Positions 9,808 to 16,652 of a stretch of 42,675 bases of DNA are shown here, one piece after another (position 1 is the first letter of the stretch; each line of letters starts with the position of its first letter). The stretch spans positions 1 through 42,675 of the forward strand of contig CANJCM010000037.1 in the NCBI GenBank assembly GCA_947472765.1, given 5' to 3'. This DNA comes from Opitutia bacterium (GTDB taxonomy: Bacteria; Verrucomicrobiota; Verrucomicrobiia; Opitutales; Opitutaceae). The position numbers were made by a program, and so were the translations under genes. The notes under the pieces were generated by a model that was not told the origin of the DNA, did no database searches, and was given only the letters and a program-made list of their open reading frames with translations.

Positions 9808-9831
9808 GGAGGGCCGGTGCCCTCACCGGCC
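9808..9831 (+). repeat. GGAG-type REP hairpin
   Basis: GGAG followed by stem GGCCGGTG/CACCGGCC with loop CCCT. The same stem occurs inverted at 19676-19699; related stems are at 16255-16278 and 16334-16356. Confidence 0.75.
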
Positions 9832-9846
9832 TGGAATGCCGTCAGT

Positions 9847-9922
9847 GGGCGCGCACGAGGCGCGCCCCTACGAGGATGTTCGTTCGGCAACTCAGCCGTA
9901 GGGGCGTGGCTCGTCCACGCCC
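9847..9922. repeat. REP family 3 inverted pair
   Basis: First hairpin inverted: stem GGGCGCGC/GCGCGCCC, loop ACGAG, then CTAC (GTAG on the minus strand). Second: GTAG, stem GGGCGTGG/CCACGCCC, loop CTCGT. The tetranucleotides face inward. Confidence 0.85.
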
Positions 9923-9996
9923 GACACGCATCGTAGGGCTACCGCTCGTCGCCCAGCCTCGGGACTATCGATTTCGATTCCCGACTTTCGAACATT

Positions 9997-10020
9997 CCCG
10001 GCGGCGAGCGCCGGCCCTAC
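9997..10020. repeat. REP family 4 hairpin abutting the tgt stop codon
   Basis: On the minus strand GTAG (10020-10017) follows the TAG stop of the Tgt fusion gene (10023-10021) with no base between, then GGCCGGCG, CTC and the return strand GCCGCCGG. Confidence 0.75.
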
Positions 10021-12048
10021 CTATCCAAACTGCGGATGTCCTTCGATCTGCTCCGCAAACTCCGCGTGCTTCTCCGCCGGCACCGACGCGGGAATCTTCG
10101 AACTGCTCCGCCGCCAGCGCGCGAGCCATTCTGCCCCAAGCAGGCGCGGACGTTGGGGATGCTGGCTGGCGCCATCCGGGTGCGTGAACGCGATCGTAGT
10201 CGTTGCCTTCGGGCCGGTGCCGGCACCTTCCGCGACAAAGAATCCCGTCCGCAGCAGCGCCACGCGCACCGCCGTCGCGGCGGAGTAGGTGTAGAGTTCG
10301 ACTGGCTTCGACCCGCAGAATTCCCGCAGCCGCGCGAACGTCTCGATCGTCCAGAGCGCCGTGTCCGTCTTGGCCGAAAAGGGATCGTAGAAGATCACGT
10401 CCGGCCGCGGCGCGCTCGCGAAGCGTTCGAGAAAATCGCCGTGGAGCAGCTCCCACTGCATGCGGCCCGACGGATCCGTCCACTTACCATCGGCGAGGAT
10501 CGCATGCGGCGCGCCATGGCGCAGGTGGGGGAAATATCCACCTTTGCCCGCCGCCAGCCGCAGCGGATCGAGATCGCATTCGAAACTCACGAGCCGGAGG
10601 GGCCGGACGTTGTCCGGCCCCAACTCTTCGCGCTGGCGCTCGAAGCACCGCAGTGCCGCCATGGCGTTGGTCGCGGCCCCGAGACCCACGTCCCAGATCA
10701 CGAGTTCGTCGCCCGCTTCGGCTGGCGTCGCGAACCGGCCGGCGAGGTCCGATTGCCCGACGTACAATCGCTCCGCTTCGTCGTCCGGCCGGTTCGTCGA
10801 GTGCATGACTTCTCCCGAGCTGATCTGGCGCACGCTGTTGAAGCCACCCGGCCCGGGATGAATCTCGTAGTCGCCCCGACGTGGATAACGGAAGATCTGC
10901 GCCTTCTTCGGATGCACGCACGGGTTGTCCTCGTCGGAGCGAATCAGCTCCCGCTTCATGCGCTCGTAGAAATCCACGAAGTCGCCCCGCAGCACACTCG
11001 CCCGCATCGCGGCCATGAGCCGGTGATAAAACGAGAGATTGTGGATCGTCAGCAGATGCCAGCCGAGCACCTCATCGGACTTGATCAGATGATGGAGGTA
11101 CGCCCGCGAATGCTCGCGACAGGCCTGGCAGCAACAGTCGGGATCGAGTGGCGCGTCCGAGAATTTGTACACCGAACGCCGGAGGTGCAGTTTGCCCTCG
11201 GAGGTGAACACTGTGCCGCGCTTCGCGAGCTGCGAGGGGATGATGCAGTCGAACATGTCCACGCCGCGATGTACCGCCTCCAACAGATCGATCGGCGTGC
11301 CCACGCCCATGAGGTACCGCGGCAATTCCGCCGGCAGCTCCGCCGTCACCAGCCCCGTGAAGTCGTACCGTTGCTGCGCCGTCTCGCCGACCGCGAGGCC
11401 ACCGATCGCCAGGCCGTCGAAGGGTTGGGCGCGGAGGAAGTCGGCGCTGCGTTTGCGCAACTCCGGGTGACACGCGCCCTGCACGATGCCGAAGAGTGCC
11501 TGCGGCGAATCGCCCCGGGCCGCCAGCGAACGGACGGCCCAGCGGTGCGTCAGCTCCATCGCCGCCTGCGCCTCGTCGTAGGGCGCGGTCGAGGGGATGC
11601 ACTGGTCGAGCACCATCATGATGTCGCTGCCGATGTCGCGCTGCATCGCGATGCTCGACTCCGGCGACAACAGGTGGACGTCGCCGTCGACGTAACTCTG
11701 AAACGTGGCGCCCGCCTCGCGCATCCGCCGCGATTCCGGGAGCGAAAAAATCTGAAACCCGCCGGAGTCTGTCAGCACCGGACCATCCCAGTTCATGAAC
11801 CGGTGGATTCCGCCGATCCGTTTGAAGACCTCCGGGCCGGGTCGCAACAGGAGGTGAAACGTATTGGCCAGCAGGACCTGCGAGCCGGCCGCCTTGAGCG
11901 AGTGCCGAGTCTGCGCCTTCACGGTCGCCTGCGTGCCGACGGGCATGAAGATCGGCGTCGCGACTTCGCCGTGCGCCGTCTGAAAACGCCCGGCCCGCGC
12001 CCGGGAACCGGGGGCGACCTTTTCGAGCGTGAAGTTAAGGCGGGACAT
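10021..12048 (-). CDS. tgt: tRNA-guanine(34) transglycosylase fused to a MnmC-like methyltransferase domain
   Basis: A protein of 675 aa, nearly twice the length of a normal Tgt. Residues 1-380 are a complete bacterial Tgt, the enzyme that exchanges guanine 34 for the queuosine precursor. D94 is in TDSGGFQI; the nucleophile D267 is in FDCIIPS; the zinc ligands are C305, C307, C310 and H336. Residues about 395-625 match the MnmC N-terminal methyltransferase family (Methyltransf_30): SSGEVMHSTNRPDDEAERLY, SAM loop DVGLGAATN (453-461), acidic E490 after beta-2, FYDPFSAK (553-560), LYTYSAATAVR (585-595) and GTGPKATTTIA. That family makes mnm5 at U34 of other tRNAs, so both halves may act on wobble position 34. 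The FAD-dependent MnmC C-terminal domain is absent. The ATG at 12048 is followed by normal Tgt sequence. Confidence 0.9.
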   Translation of the reverse strand: MSRLNFTLEKVAPGSRARAGRFQTAHGEVATPIFMPVGTQATVKAQTRHSLKAAGSQVLLANTFHLLLRPGPEVFKRIGGIHRFMNWDGPVLTDSGGFQIFSLPESRRMREAGATFQSYVDGDVHLLSPESSIAMQRDIGSDIMMVLDQCIPSTAPYDEAQAAMELTHRWAVRSLAARGDSPQALFGIVQGACHPELRKRSADFLRAQPFDGLAIGGLAVGETAQQRYDFTGLVTAELPAELPRYLMGVGTPIDLLEAVHRGVDMFDCIIPSQLAKRGTVFTSEGKLHLRRSVYKFSDAPLDPDCCCQACREHSRAYLHHLIKSDEVLGWHLLTIHNLSFYHRLMAAMRASVLRGDFVDFYERMKRELIRSDEDNPCVHPKKAQIFRYPRRGDYEIHPGPGGFNSVRQISSGEVMHSTNRPDDEAERLYVGQSDLAGRFATPAEAGDELVIWDVGLGAATNAMAALRCFERQREELGPDNVRPLRLVSFECDLDPLRLAAGKGGYFPHLRHGAPHAILADGKWTDPSGRMQWELLHGDFLERFASAPRPDVIFYDPFSAKTDTALWTIETFARLREFCGSKPVELYTYSAATAVRVALLRTGFFVAEGAGTGPKATTTIAFTHPDGASQHPQRPRLLGAEWLARWRRSSSKIPASVPAEKHAEFAEQIEGHPQFG

Positions 12049-12418
12049 GGAGGGACGATCAGGGCGAAGAGGAATTAGCGCGGCTAAGCCGCGAGGGAAG
12101 GGACCAAGCCGGATTGAACAGGAAGACCGGGGAGAGCGGGAAGGAAGACAACCAGTCGATCACTCCCCGAACTTCCCGACCTTCCTGTTCAAAATCCTCG
12201 TGGACATGTGCACTTCGCGAATACAGCAGCGCAAAGATTCCGGCTCGCCGCAAAACGACAATGGGAATCCGGCTCGCATGGAAAAGGCCATGACGGGGTT
12301 TGGAGAGGGAAAATCCAGCCGTTCCAGTGGTCCGCAACTAGCCGGATGACGCCGCCCGCAGCGCAACCTTGTCATTGCTCCGGCGCGGAATCAGATCTGC
12401 CGCGGCTTCGGCCGCGCC
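12049..12418. other. divergent intergenic region with inverted repeats
   Basis: No gene is supported. It must hold promoters for the tgt fusion (minus) and the DUF2721 gene (plus). A hairpin with stem CGCGGC/GCCGCG and loop TAA follows TTAG at 12075-12093. Arms TTGAACAGGAAG (12114-12125) and CTTCCTGTTCAA (12181-12192) are exact inverted repeats with further loose pairing (ACCGGGGAG versus CTCCCCG) between them. Confidence 0.6.
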
Positions 12419-12847
12419 ATGGTCCAAACCACTTCATTCCGGGAACTCCTTCCGATTCTCCAGCTTTCAATCGGTCCCGTGATTCTGATCTCTGGCGTCG
12501 GCCTGCTGCTGCTCACGCTCACCAACCGGTTCGGTCGGCTGCTCGATCGCTCGCGGGCGCTGCATCAAAGGGGTGACCGCGACCCCGCCCATCTCCGCCA
12601 GATTGAGATTCTCCAGCGGCGCGCGGGAATCCTGCGCCTCTCCATCACGTTCGCATCCGTCACCATCCTGCTCGTGGCGCTGCTGATCCTGCTGCTCTTC
12701 GTCGCCGCGGTCCTGCAGTGGGAGGCAGGCTGGCTGCTCATTGCGCTCTTCTGCGCGAGCCAGCTCGCACTGGTCGGCTCGATGGTCACGTTCATCCACG
12801 ATATGAACCTGTCGCTGCTCGCCATTCGACTCGAACTCACCTCCTGA
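12419..12847 (+). CDS. DUF2721 family inner-membrane protein
   Basis: A protein of 142 aa. A hydrophobic segment lies near residues 13-33, followed by a conserved charged stretch with NRFGRLLDRSRAL and an arginine-rich helix up to about 62 (EILQRRAGILRLSI). Two more hydrophobic segments lie at about 68-98 and 102-123. This pattern is the DUF2721 family of small bacterial membrane proteins, for which no function is established. The ATG at 12419 was used. The mutarotase-like gene begins 45 nt downstream, so the two may be cotranscribed, although their functions show no obvious link. Confidence 0.85.
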   Translation: MVQTTSFRELLPILQLSIGPVILISGVGLLLLTLTNRFGRLLDRSRALHQRGDRDPAHLRQIEILQRRAGILRLSITFASVTILLVALLILLLFVAAVLQWEAGWLLIALFCASQLALVGSMVTFIHDMNLSLLAIRLELTS

Positions 12848-12892
12848 GTCGGGTTCGCCGCGCTCACGGCACTTTCTCCTTCCCCCAACCCC

Positions 12893-14110
12893 ATGACCGT
12901 CTCCCCGCTCCTTCGTCCCACCCTCTGGGCCGCTGCCATGCTCACCAGCCAGCTCCACGCCGCGACGTTCGCCGACGACGTCGCCTTCCTCAAACAACAC
13001 ACGCCGGTCGTCGTCCTCCAGGATTCCGCCGGCCAGGCGCAGGTCGCAGTTGTACCCGCCTGGCAGGGACGCGTGATGACCAGCACGGGTGGCGGCGGCA
13101 GCGGCGCGAGCCATGGGTGGATCAACCGCGATCTGATCATCGCGGGCAAAGTTCAGCCGCACATCAACGTCTTCGGGGGCGAGGACCGCTTCTGGCTCGG
13201 GCCCGAAGGCGGCCAGTTCTCCATCTTCTTTGCGCCGGGCGCGAAGTTCGATCTCGAGCACTGGCAGACACCCGCCGCCATCGACACCGACCCCTATGCG
13301 ATCGTGAGCCAGACGGCCGACCGCGTCGTCTTCCGCCGTGATCTCGCGCTCACCAACTACTCCGGCACTCGCTTTCAGGTCGAAGCCACGCGCGAGGTTC
13401 GCCTCGTCACCCCCGCCGCCGCCCTCGCAAGTCGCCGGCTCACCGTGCCCGCGGGGCTCCGCACGGTCGCCTTCGAATCGGTCAACACCATCCGCAACAC
13501 CGGCCGCGATCCCTGGCGCAAGGATTCCGGACTGCTCTCGATTTGGATTCTCGGGATGTTCAACGCCTCGCCGGCCGCGACGGTCGTCGTGCCCTACCGC
13601 GCCGGCCCCGAAGCGACGCTCGGCCCGGTCGTCAACGACAGCTACTTCGGCAAGGTCCCGGCGGACCGGCTCGTGGTGAAGGACGGCGTCGTCTACTTCC
13701 GCGCCGACTCCAACTACCGCAGCAAAATCGGATTCTCACCCCGCCGCGCCGAGTCGTGGCTTGGCAGTTATGATGCCACCGGAAAGACGCTGACGCTGGT
13801 GCAGTTCACGCGGCCGGCCGACGCTCGCGACTACGTGAATTCGATGTGGGAACTCCAGAAAGAGCCGTTCGCGGGCGACGTGATCAACAGCTACAACGAC
13901 GGCCCGCCCCAGCCCGGCGCAGCGCAGATGGGAAAATTCTTCGAGCTCGAAAGCTCGTCGCCCGCCCTCGCGCTCGCCCCCGGCGCCTCCGCGACGCACA
14001 CCCACACGACGATTCACTTCCAGGGCAACGAGGCCGATCTCGACGCCCTCTCCCGCGCCGCGTTGGGCGTGAGTCTGAAGCAGATCACGTCTGCGTTTCG
14101 CACGAATTAG
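12893..14110 (+). CDS. secreted galactose-mutarotase-like protein (possible DUF6786)
   Basis: A protein of 405 aa with a signal peptide ending near LHAATFADD (about residue 25). The body is rich in beta-strand patterns, with a glycine-rich segment MTSTGGGGSGASHGWINR, then NVFGGEDRFWLGPEGGQFS and a late block TLTLVQFTRPADARDYVNSMW. The order resembles the aldose-epimerase/mutarotase beta-sandwich fold and the DUF6786 family; the assignment is by resemblance only. Substrate and reaction are unknown, and catalytic His/Glu residues could not be assigned. It may follow the DUF2721 gene in one transcript. REPs begin 33 nt after its stop. Confidence 0.6.
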   Translation: MTVSPLLRPTLWAAAMLTSQLHAATFADDVAFLKQHTPVVVLQDSAGQAQVAVVPAWQGRVMTSTGGGGSGASHGWINRDLIIAGKVQPHINVFGGEDRFWLGPEGGQFSIFFAPGAKFDLEHWQTPAAIDTDPYAIVSQTADRVVFRRDLALTNYSGTRFQVEATREVRLVTPAAALASRRLTVPAGLRTVAFESVNTIRNTGRDPWRKDSGLLSIWILGMFNASPAATVVVPYRAGPEATLGPVVNDSYFGKVPADRLVVKDGVVYFRADSNYRSKIGFSPRRAESWLGSYDATGKTLTLVQFTRPADARDYVNSMWELQKEPFAGDVINSYNDGPPQPGAAQMGKFFELESSSPALALAPGASATHTHTTIHFQGNEADLDALSRAALGVSLKQITSAFRTN

Positions 14111-14142
14111 TCGGCCTTCACGTGCAGAGCCGCTCTGCCGAC

Positions 14143-14217
14143 GTGGCCCTGTCCGTGAGGACAGGGACTTCTCATCGCTTCGCCTGAAGCCGTCCCGCTG
14201 CTCACGCAGCGGGCTAC
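14143..14217. repeat. REP family 2 inverted pair
   Basis: First: GTGG, stem CCCTGTCC/GGACAGGG, loop GTGA. Second, inverted: stem CCCGCTGC/GCAGCGGG, loop TCAC, then CTAC. Here the tetranucleotides are outermost, opposite to the arrangement in the copy at 107-163. The loop GTGA is conserved while stem bases change in compensating pairs. Confidence 0.85.
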
Positions 14218-14266
14218 CAAGGCACCTTCGGAGTCCAGAGCGCCAGCCGACGAGGTCGGGCACTTT

Positions 14267-14343
14267 GTGGCACGGGTCTCCTGACCCGTGAGTGACGTTA
14301 CGCCGCGCGTTATTGCTTTCACGGGTCGGGAGACCCGTGCCAC
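14267..14343. repeat. REP family 1 inverted pair
   Basis: GTGG plus stem CACGGGTC/GACCCGTG, loop TCCT, spacer of about 29 nt, then the inverted partner with loop GGGA and CCAC. It starts about five bases beyond the stop codon of the minus-strand sugar dehydrogenase gene. Confidence 0.85.
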
Positions 14344-14348
14344 TGGCA

Positions 14349-16124
14349 TCAGCGAGCCGGGGCGCTGGCCGCGGGAAAGGCCCCGGTGCTGAAATCGATT
14401 TCGTAGACCATGCCTTCGTAGCCGACGACGAAGATGCGTCCGGACTCATCCGTCGCGAAGGACACGATGCTCTCGGGAGACACCGCGATCTGTACCACGC
14501 GTTCCAGCCGGCGATCCTTTTGGGTCAGGCCCCAGATCAGATGGGAGGTGTAATCGCCGAACACATAGACCCCACGAAACGACGGCGCCTGATCGCCGCG
14601 GTACACGTAGCCACCCGTCACCGAGTTTCCGTAGTGTCGCTTATACGCCATCACGGGCGGCACGTAGTCCTGTCCTTCCCGCCGCCGGACGTTCGAGAAG
14701 GGCTCGAAGCCTTCATAGACGTTCCAGCCGTGGTTCTCCCCGCGACGGACCAGCGTGACTTCCTCGACGCGATTCTGGCCCACATCGCCGACCCAGAGGT
14801 CGCCATTCGCCGGATCGAAGGTGAAGCGCCACGGCTCGCGAAAGCCCCACGCGTAAATCTCGGGCCGCGCCCCGGCTTTTCCGCGCAGCGGATTGTCCGC
14901 GGGAATCGCATACGCCAGCCCGGGATCCTGATGGTCGACATCGATGCGCAGCATCTTGCCGAGCCAGAGACCGAGGTTCTGTCCATGACCGTTGGGATCC
15001 TGCTGCGGGCCGGTGTCGCCCATCCCGAGGTAGAGATAACCGTCCGGACCGAACTCGATGCAGCCGCCCGTGTGGTTCTGCGTCACGGTCGGGATTTTCA
15101 TCAACACTCGGGACGGCTCGCCGGAGTCGCTGCGAAGATCCGCCGACGCCTTCTTCTCGACGAGATAGGTCACAATTTCGCCGGCCTCGAGCACATGATG
15201 CTTGAGGAAGTAGCGGCGGTTCTCGCGAAACTTCGGGTGAAACGCCAGGCTCACGAGCCCGTTCGGGCCGCGCTCCGAGAAGACTTCCTTCGTGAAGTCG
15301 CCCCAGAGGGTCCTCGTGTCGCCCGCCGCCTGTTTCTCGATCCGCCAGATTTTTCCCCGCTGCTGGATGCCAAGATAAACGCCCGGGCTACGCGGCACCT
15401 GGCCAAACCAGACGAGGCCCGAGCGCACATCGCCCGGCTTCTGCACCACGGTCGCCTCGAAACGAAATTCCTCCTTCAGAAACGGCCGCAGGGTGACCGG
15501 CCGGGCCGCCACCGGAATCGAATCCGGCATGCCACGGTTCGCCGTCAGCGAGTTCGCCGGCTGCTTCAGGCTGACGAGGTACTCGATGAGATCCGTGAAC
15601 TCCTGCAGCTTCAGCGTCGTGTGCAGCCCTTGCGGCATGAGCGAAATCGGGCTGCCTTGCCGGCTCGTGATCTCGGCCGTCGGAATTCGCACCGTCTGGC
15701 CGTCGAGGCCGATCAGTTCGGTCGTCTCGGCGCCCGCCTGCTTGAGCACGCCGTAAACCGTGGCACCCGCCCGCGTCTGGACGATGGTCGCATCGTAACC
15801 GATCGCGATCGTCGCCGAGGGTTCGAGCACGGCGTCGATCAAATCGCGCCGCGGATGCGTGTCGCCGACGGCGAACAAATCCGGCCCGGCCTTGCCGCCG
15901 GTCCCATCCACGGAATGGCAGCGCACACAGGCGCCTTGCCCGAGGGTGAGGAAAATCCGGCGGCCACGCTCGATGTCGCCGTCGTGCGAGAAGGCGAAGT
16001 CCGCGTAGGCCTTGGGCGTGGGCGGATCACCGTCGGCGGCGTGGCTGGAGAGAGGCGCGGCGAGACCGCAAAACGCCGCGACCAACGAAGGCGCGGACCA
16101 CAAACGGAAGGGGGATAATTTCAT
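14349..16124 (-). CDS. secreted cytochrome c-PQQ-dependent sugar dehydrogenase fusion
   Basis: A protein of 591 aa with a signal peptide (about 1-30, ending SSHAADG). A c-type heme site CVRCH at 66-70 is followed by KAGPDLFAVGDTHPRRDLIDAVLEPS, the PVC putative heme-binding domain, extending to about residue 185. The rest is the six-bladed glucose/sorbosone dehydrogenase (GSDH) propeller: GLVSLAFHPKF, NHTGGCIEFGPDGYLYLGMGD, GKMLRIDVD, YAWGFREPWRFTFD, WVGDVGQNRVEE and YRGDQAPSFRGVYVFGDY. These proteins oxidise aldoses with PQQ; the fused cytochrome would accept the electrons. The ATG at 16124 gives the signal peptide directly; upstream in-frame sequence is translated repeat. The gene is separated from the DUF1592 gene upstream by a terminator. 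Confidence 0.88.
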   Translation of the reverse strand: MKLSPFRLWSAPSLVAAFCGLAAPLSSHAADGDPPTPKAYADFAFSHDGDIERGRRIFLTLGQGACVRCHSVDGTGGKAGPDLFAVGDTHPRRDLIDAVLEPSATIAIGYDATIVQTRAGATVYGVLKQAGAETTELIGLDGQTVRIPTAEITSRQGSPISLMPQGLHTTLKLQEFTDLIEYLVSLKQPANSLTANRGMPDSIPVAARPVTLRPFLKEEFRFEATVVQKPGDVRSGLVWFGQVPRSPGVYLGIQQRGKIWRIEKQAAGDTRTLWGDFTKEVFSERGPNGLVSLAFHPKFRENRRYFLKHHVLEAGEIVTYLVEKKASADLRSDSGEPSRVLMKIPTVTQNHTGGCIEFGPDGYLYLGMGDTGPQQDPNGHGQNLGLWLGKMLRIDVDHQDPGLAYAIPADNPLRGKAGARPEIYAWGFREPWRFTFDPANGDLWVGDVGQNRVEEVTLVRRGENHGWNVYEGFEPFSNVRRREGQDYVPPVMAYKRHYGNSVTGGYVYRGDQAPSFRGVYVFGDYTSHLIWGLTQKDRRLERVVQIAVSPESIVSFATDESGRIFVVGYEGMVYEIDFSTGAFPAASAPAR

Positions 16125-16254
16125 CGCAGGGGCAGGCAGACGCTCCGCGCAAGCGAGACGGAAGGATCGGGCTTGGCAAGCGGCGTTCTGGGAGAGAGGG
16201 ACTTGGAGCAAAGGGCACCCCTCTCGAGCCGGAACGAGGCAGTGGAACGAAATC

Positions 16255-16356
16255 GGCGGGTGTGGGCACCCGCCCTCCATGGGAGGCGGATCGTTCAGAC
16301 TTCAGTTCGCTCTCCTCTCCAAGAGCAATCCCTGGAGGGACGGTGCCCCACCGTCC
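16255..16356. repeat. two GGAG-type REP hairpins in inverted order
   Basis: First: stem GGCGGGTG/CACCCGCC, loop TGGG, then CTCC (16255-16278). Second: GGAG, stem GGACGGTG/CACCGTCC, loop CCC (16334-16356). Paired stem changes between copies argue that the fold is maintained. Confidence 0.7.
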
Positions 16357-16418
16357 AATCGGGCGACTATCACTCATCCGCAGCAGTCGACGATTAAGAA
16401 GCACCGTACGTCAGGCCA

Positions 16419-16493
16419 GGCGTGGACGAGCCTCGCCCCTACGACGGTTTTCGTTTCCGCCGCCCTTCGTAGGGGCGCGCCTCGTGCGCGCCC
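16419..16493. repeat. REP family 3 inverted pair (one arm degenerate)
   Basis: The intact arm at 16469-16493 has GTAG, stem GGGCGCGC/GCGCGCCC and loop CTCGT. The other arm at 16419-16442 (GGCGTGGACGAGCCTCGCCCC then TAC) has lost part of its pairing. Confidence 0.75.
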
Positions 16494-16598
16494 GCTCCGC
16501 ATCATCGGTGGCTCCTCAAACCTTTCGTACGGACTGCACCGATGACACGGAGTCCAACTGAGCCAGCGGCTGACGCCCTGCCCGCTCCTCTGCTGGCC

Positions 16599-16633
16599 AA
16601 AAAAAGGCCCGCCGGGTGAACCGGCGGGCCTTT
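16599..16633 (-). terminator. rho-independent terminator of the minus-strand DUF1592 gene
   Basis: Stem AAAGGCCCGCCGG (16603-16615) pairs with CCGGCGGGCCTTT (16621-16633), loop GTGAA. On the minus strand it is followed by seven T (16605-16599). It lies 20 nt beyond the stop codon. Confidence 0.92.
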
Positions 16634-16652
16634 CGTCAAAGTCGGGAGGAAG

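Larger units (their letters stand above)
9673..9996. other. repeat-filled intergenic region
   Basis: No gene is supported. It holds repeat family 8 (AACCACGAAGGCACGAAGAC, about 9704-9723), the GAGCCTGAAGCCAGGAA string (9777-9793), a GGAG hairpin (9808-9831), a family 3 REP pair (9847-9922) and family 6-like CGATTTCGATTC DNA at 9968-9980. Confidence 0.6.
16125..16652. other. repeat-filled intergenic region
   Basis: No gene is supported. It contains two GGAG-type hairpins (16255-16356), a family 3 REP pair (16419-16493) and the terminator of the minus-strand DUF1592 gene. The sugar dehydrogenase promoter must lie close to 16125-16250; no clear boxes were recognised. Confidence 0.6.

Noticed and set aside
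9847-10020. CRISPR-like clustering of palindromic repeats
   Set aside because: Repeats are inverted, of several families and irregularly spaced; no constant direct repeat with unique spacers and no cas genes.
10036-12078. Open frame of 680 codons antisense to the tgt fusion
   Set aside because: A GC-rich shadow frame; the minus strand carries intact Tgt and MnmC-type motifs.
14292-16118. Open frame of 608 codons antisense to the sugar dehydrogenase
   Set aside because: Shadow frame beginning in REP DNA; His/Arg-rich composition and no domains.
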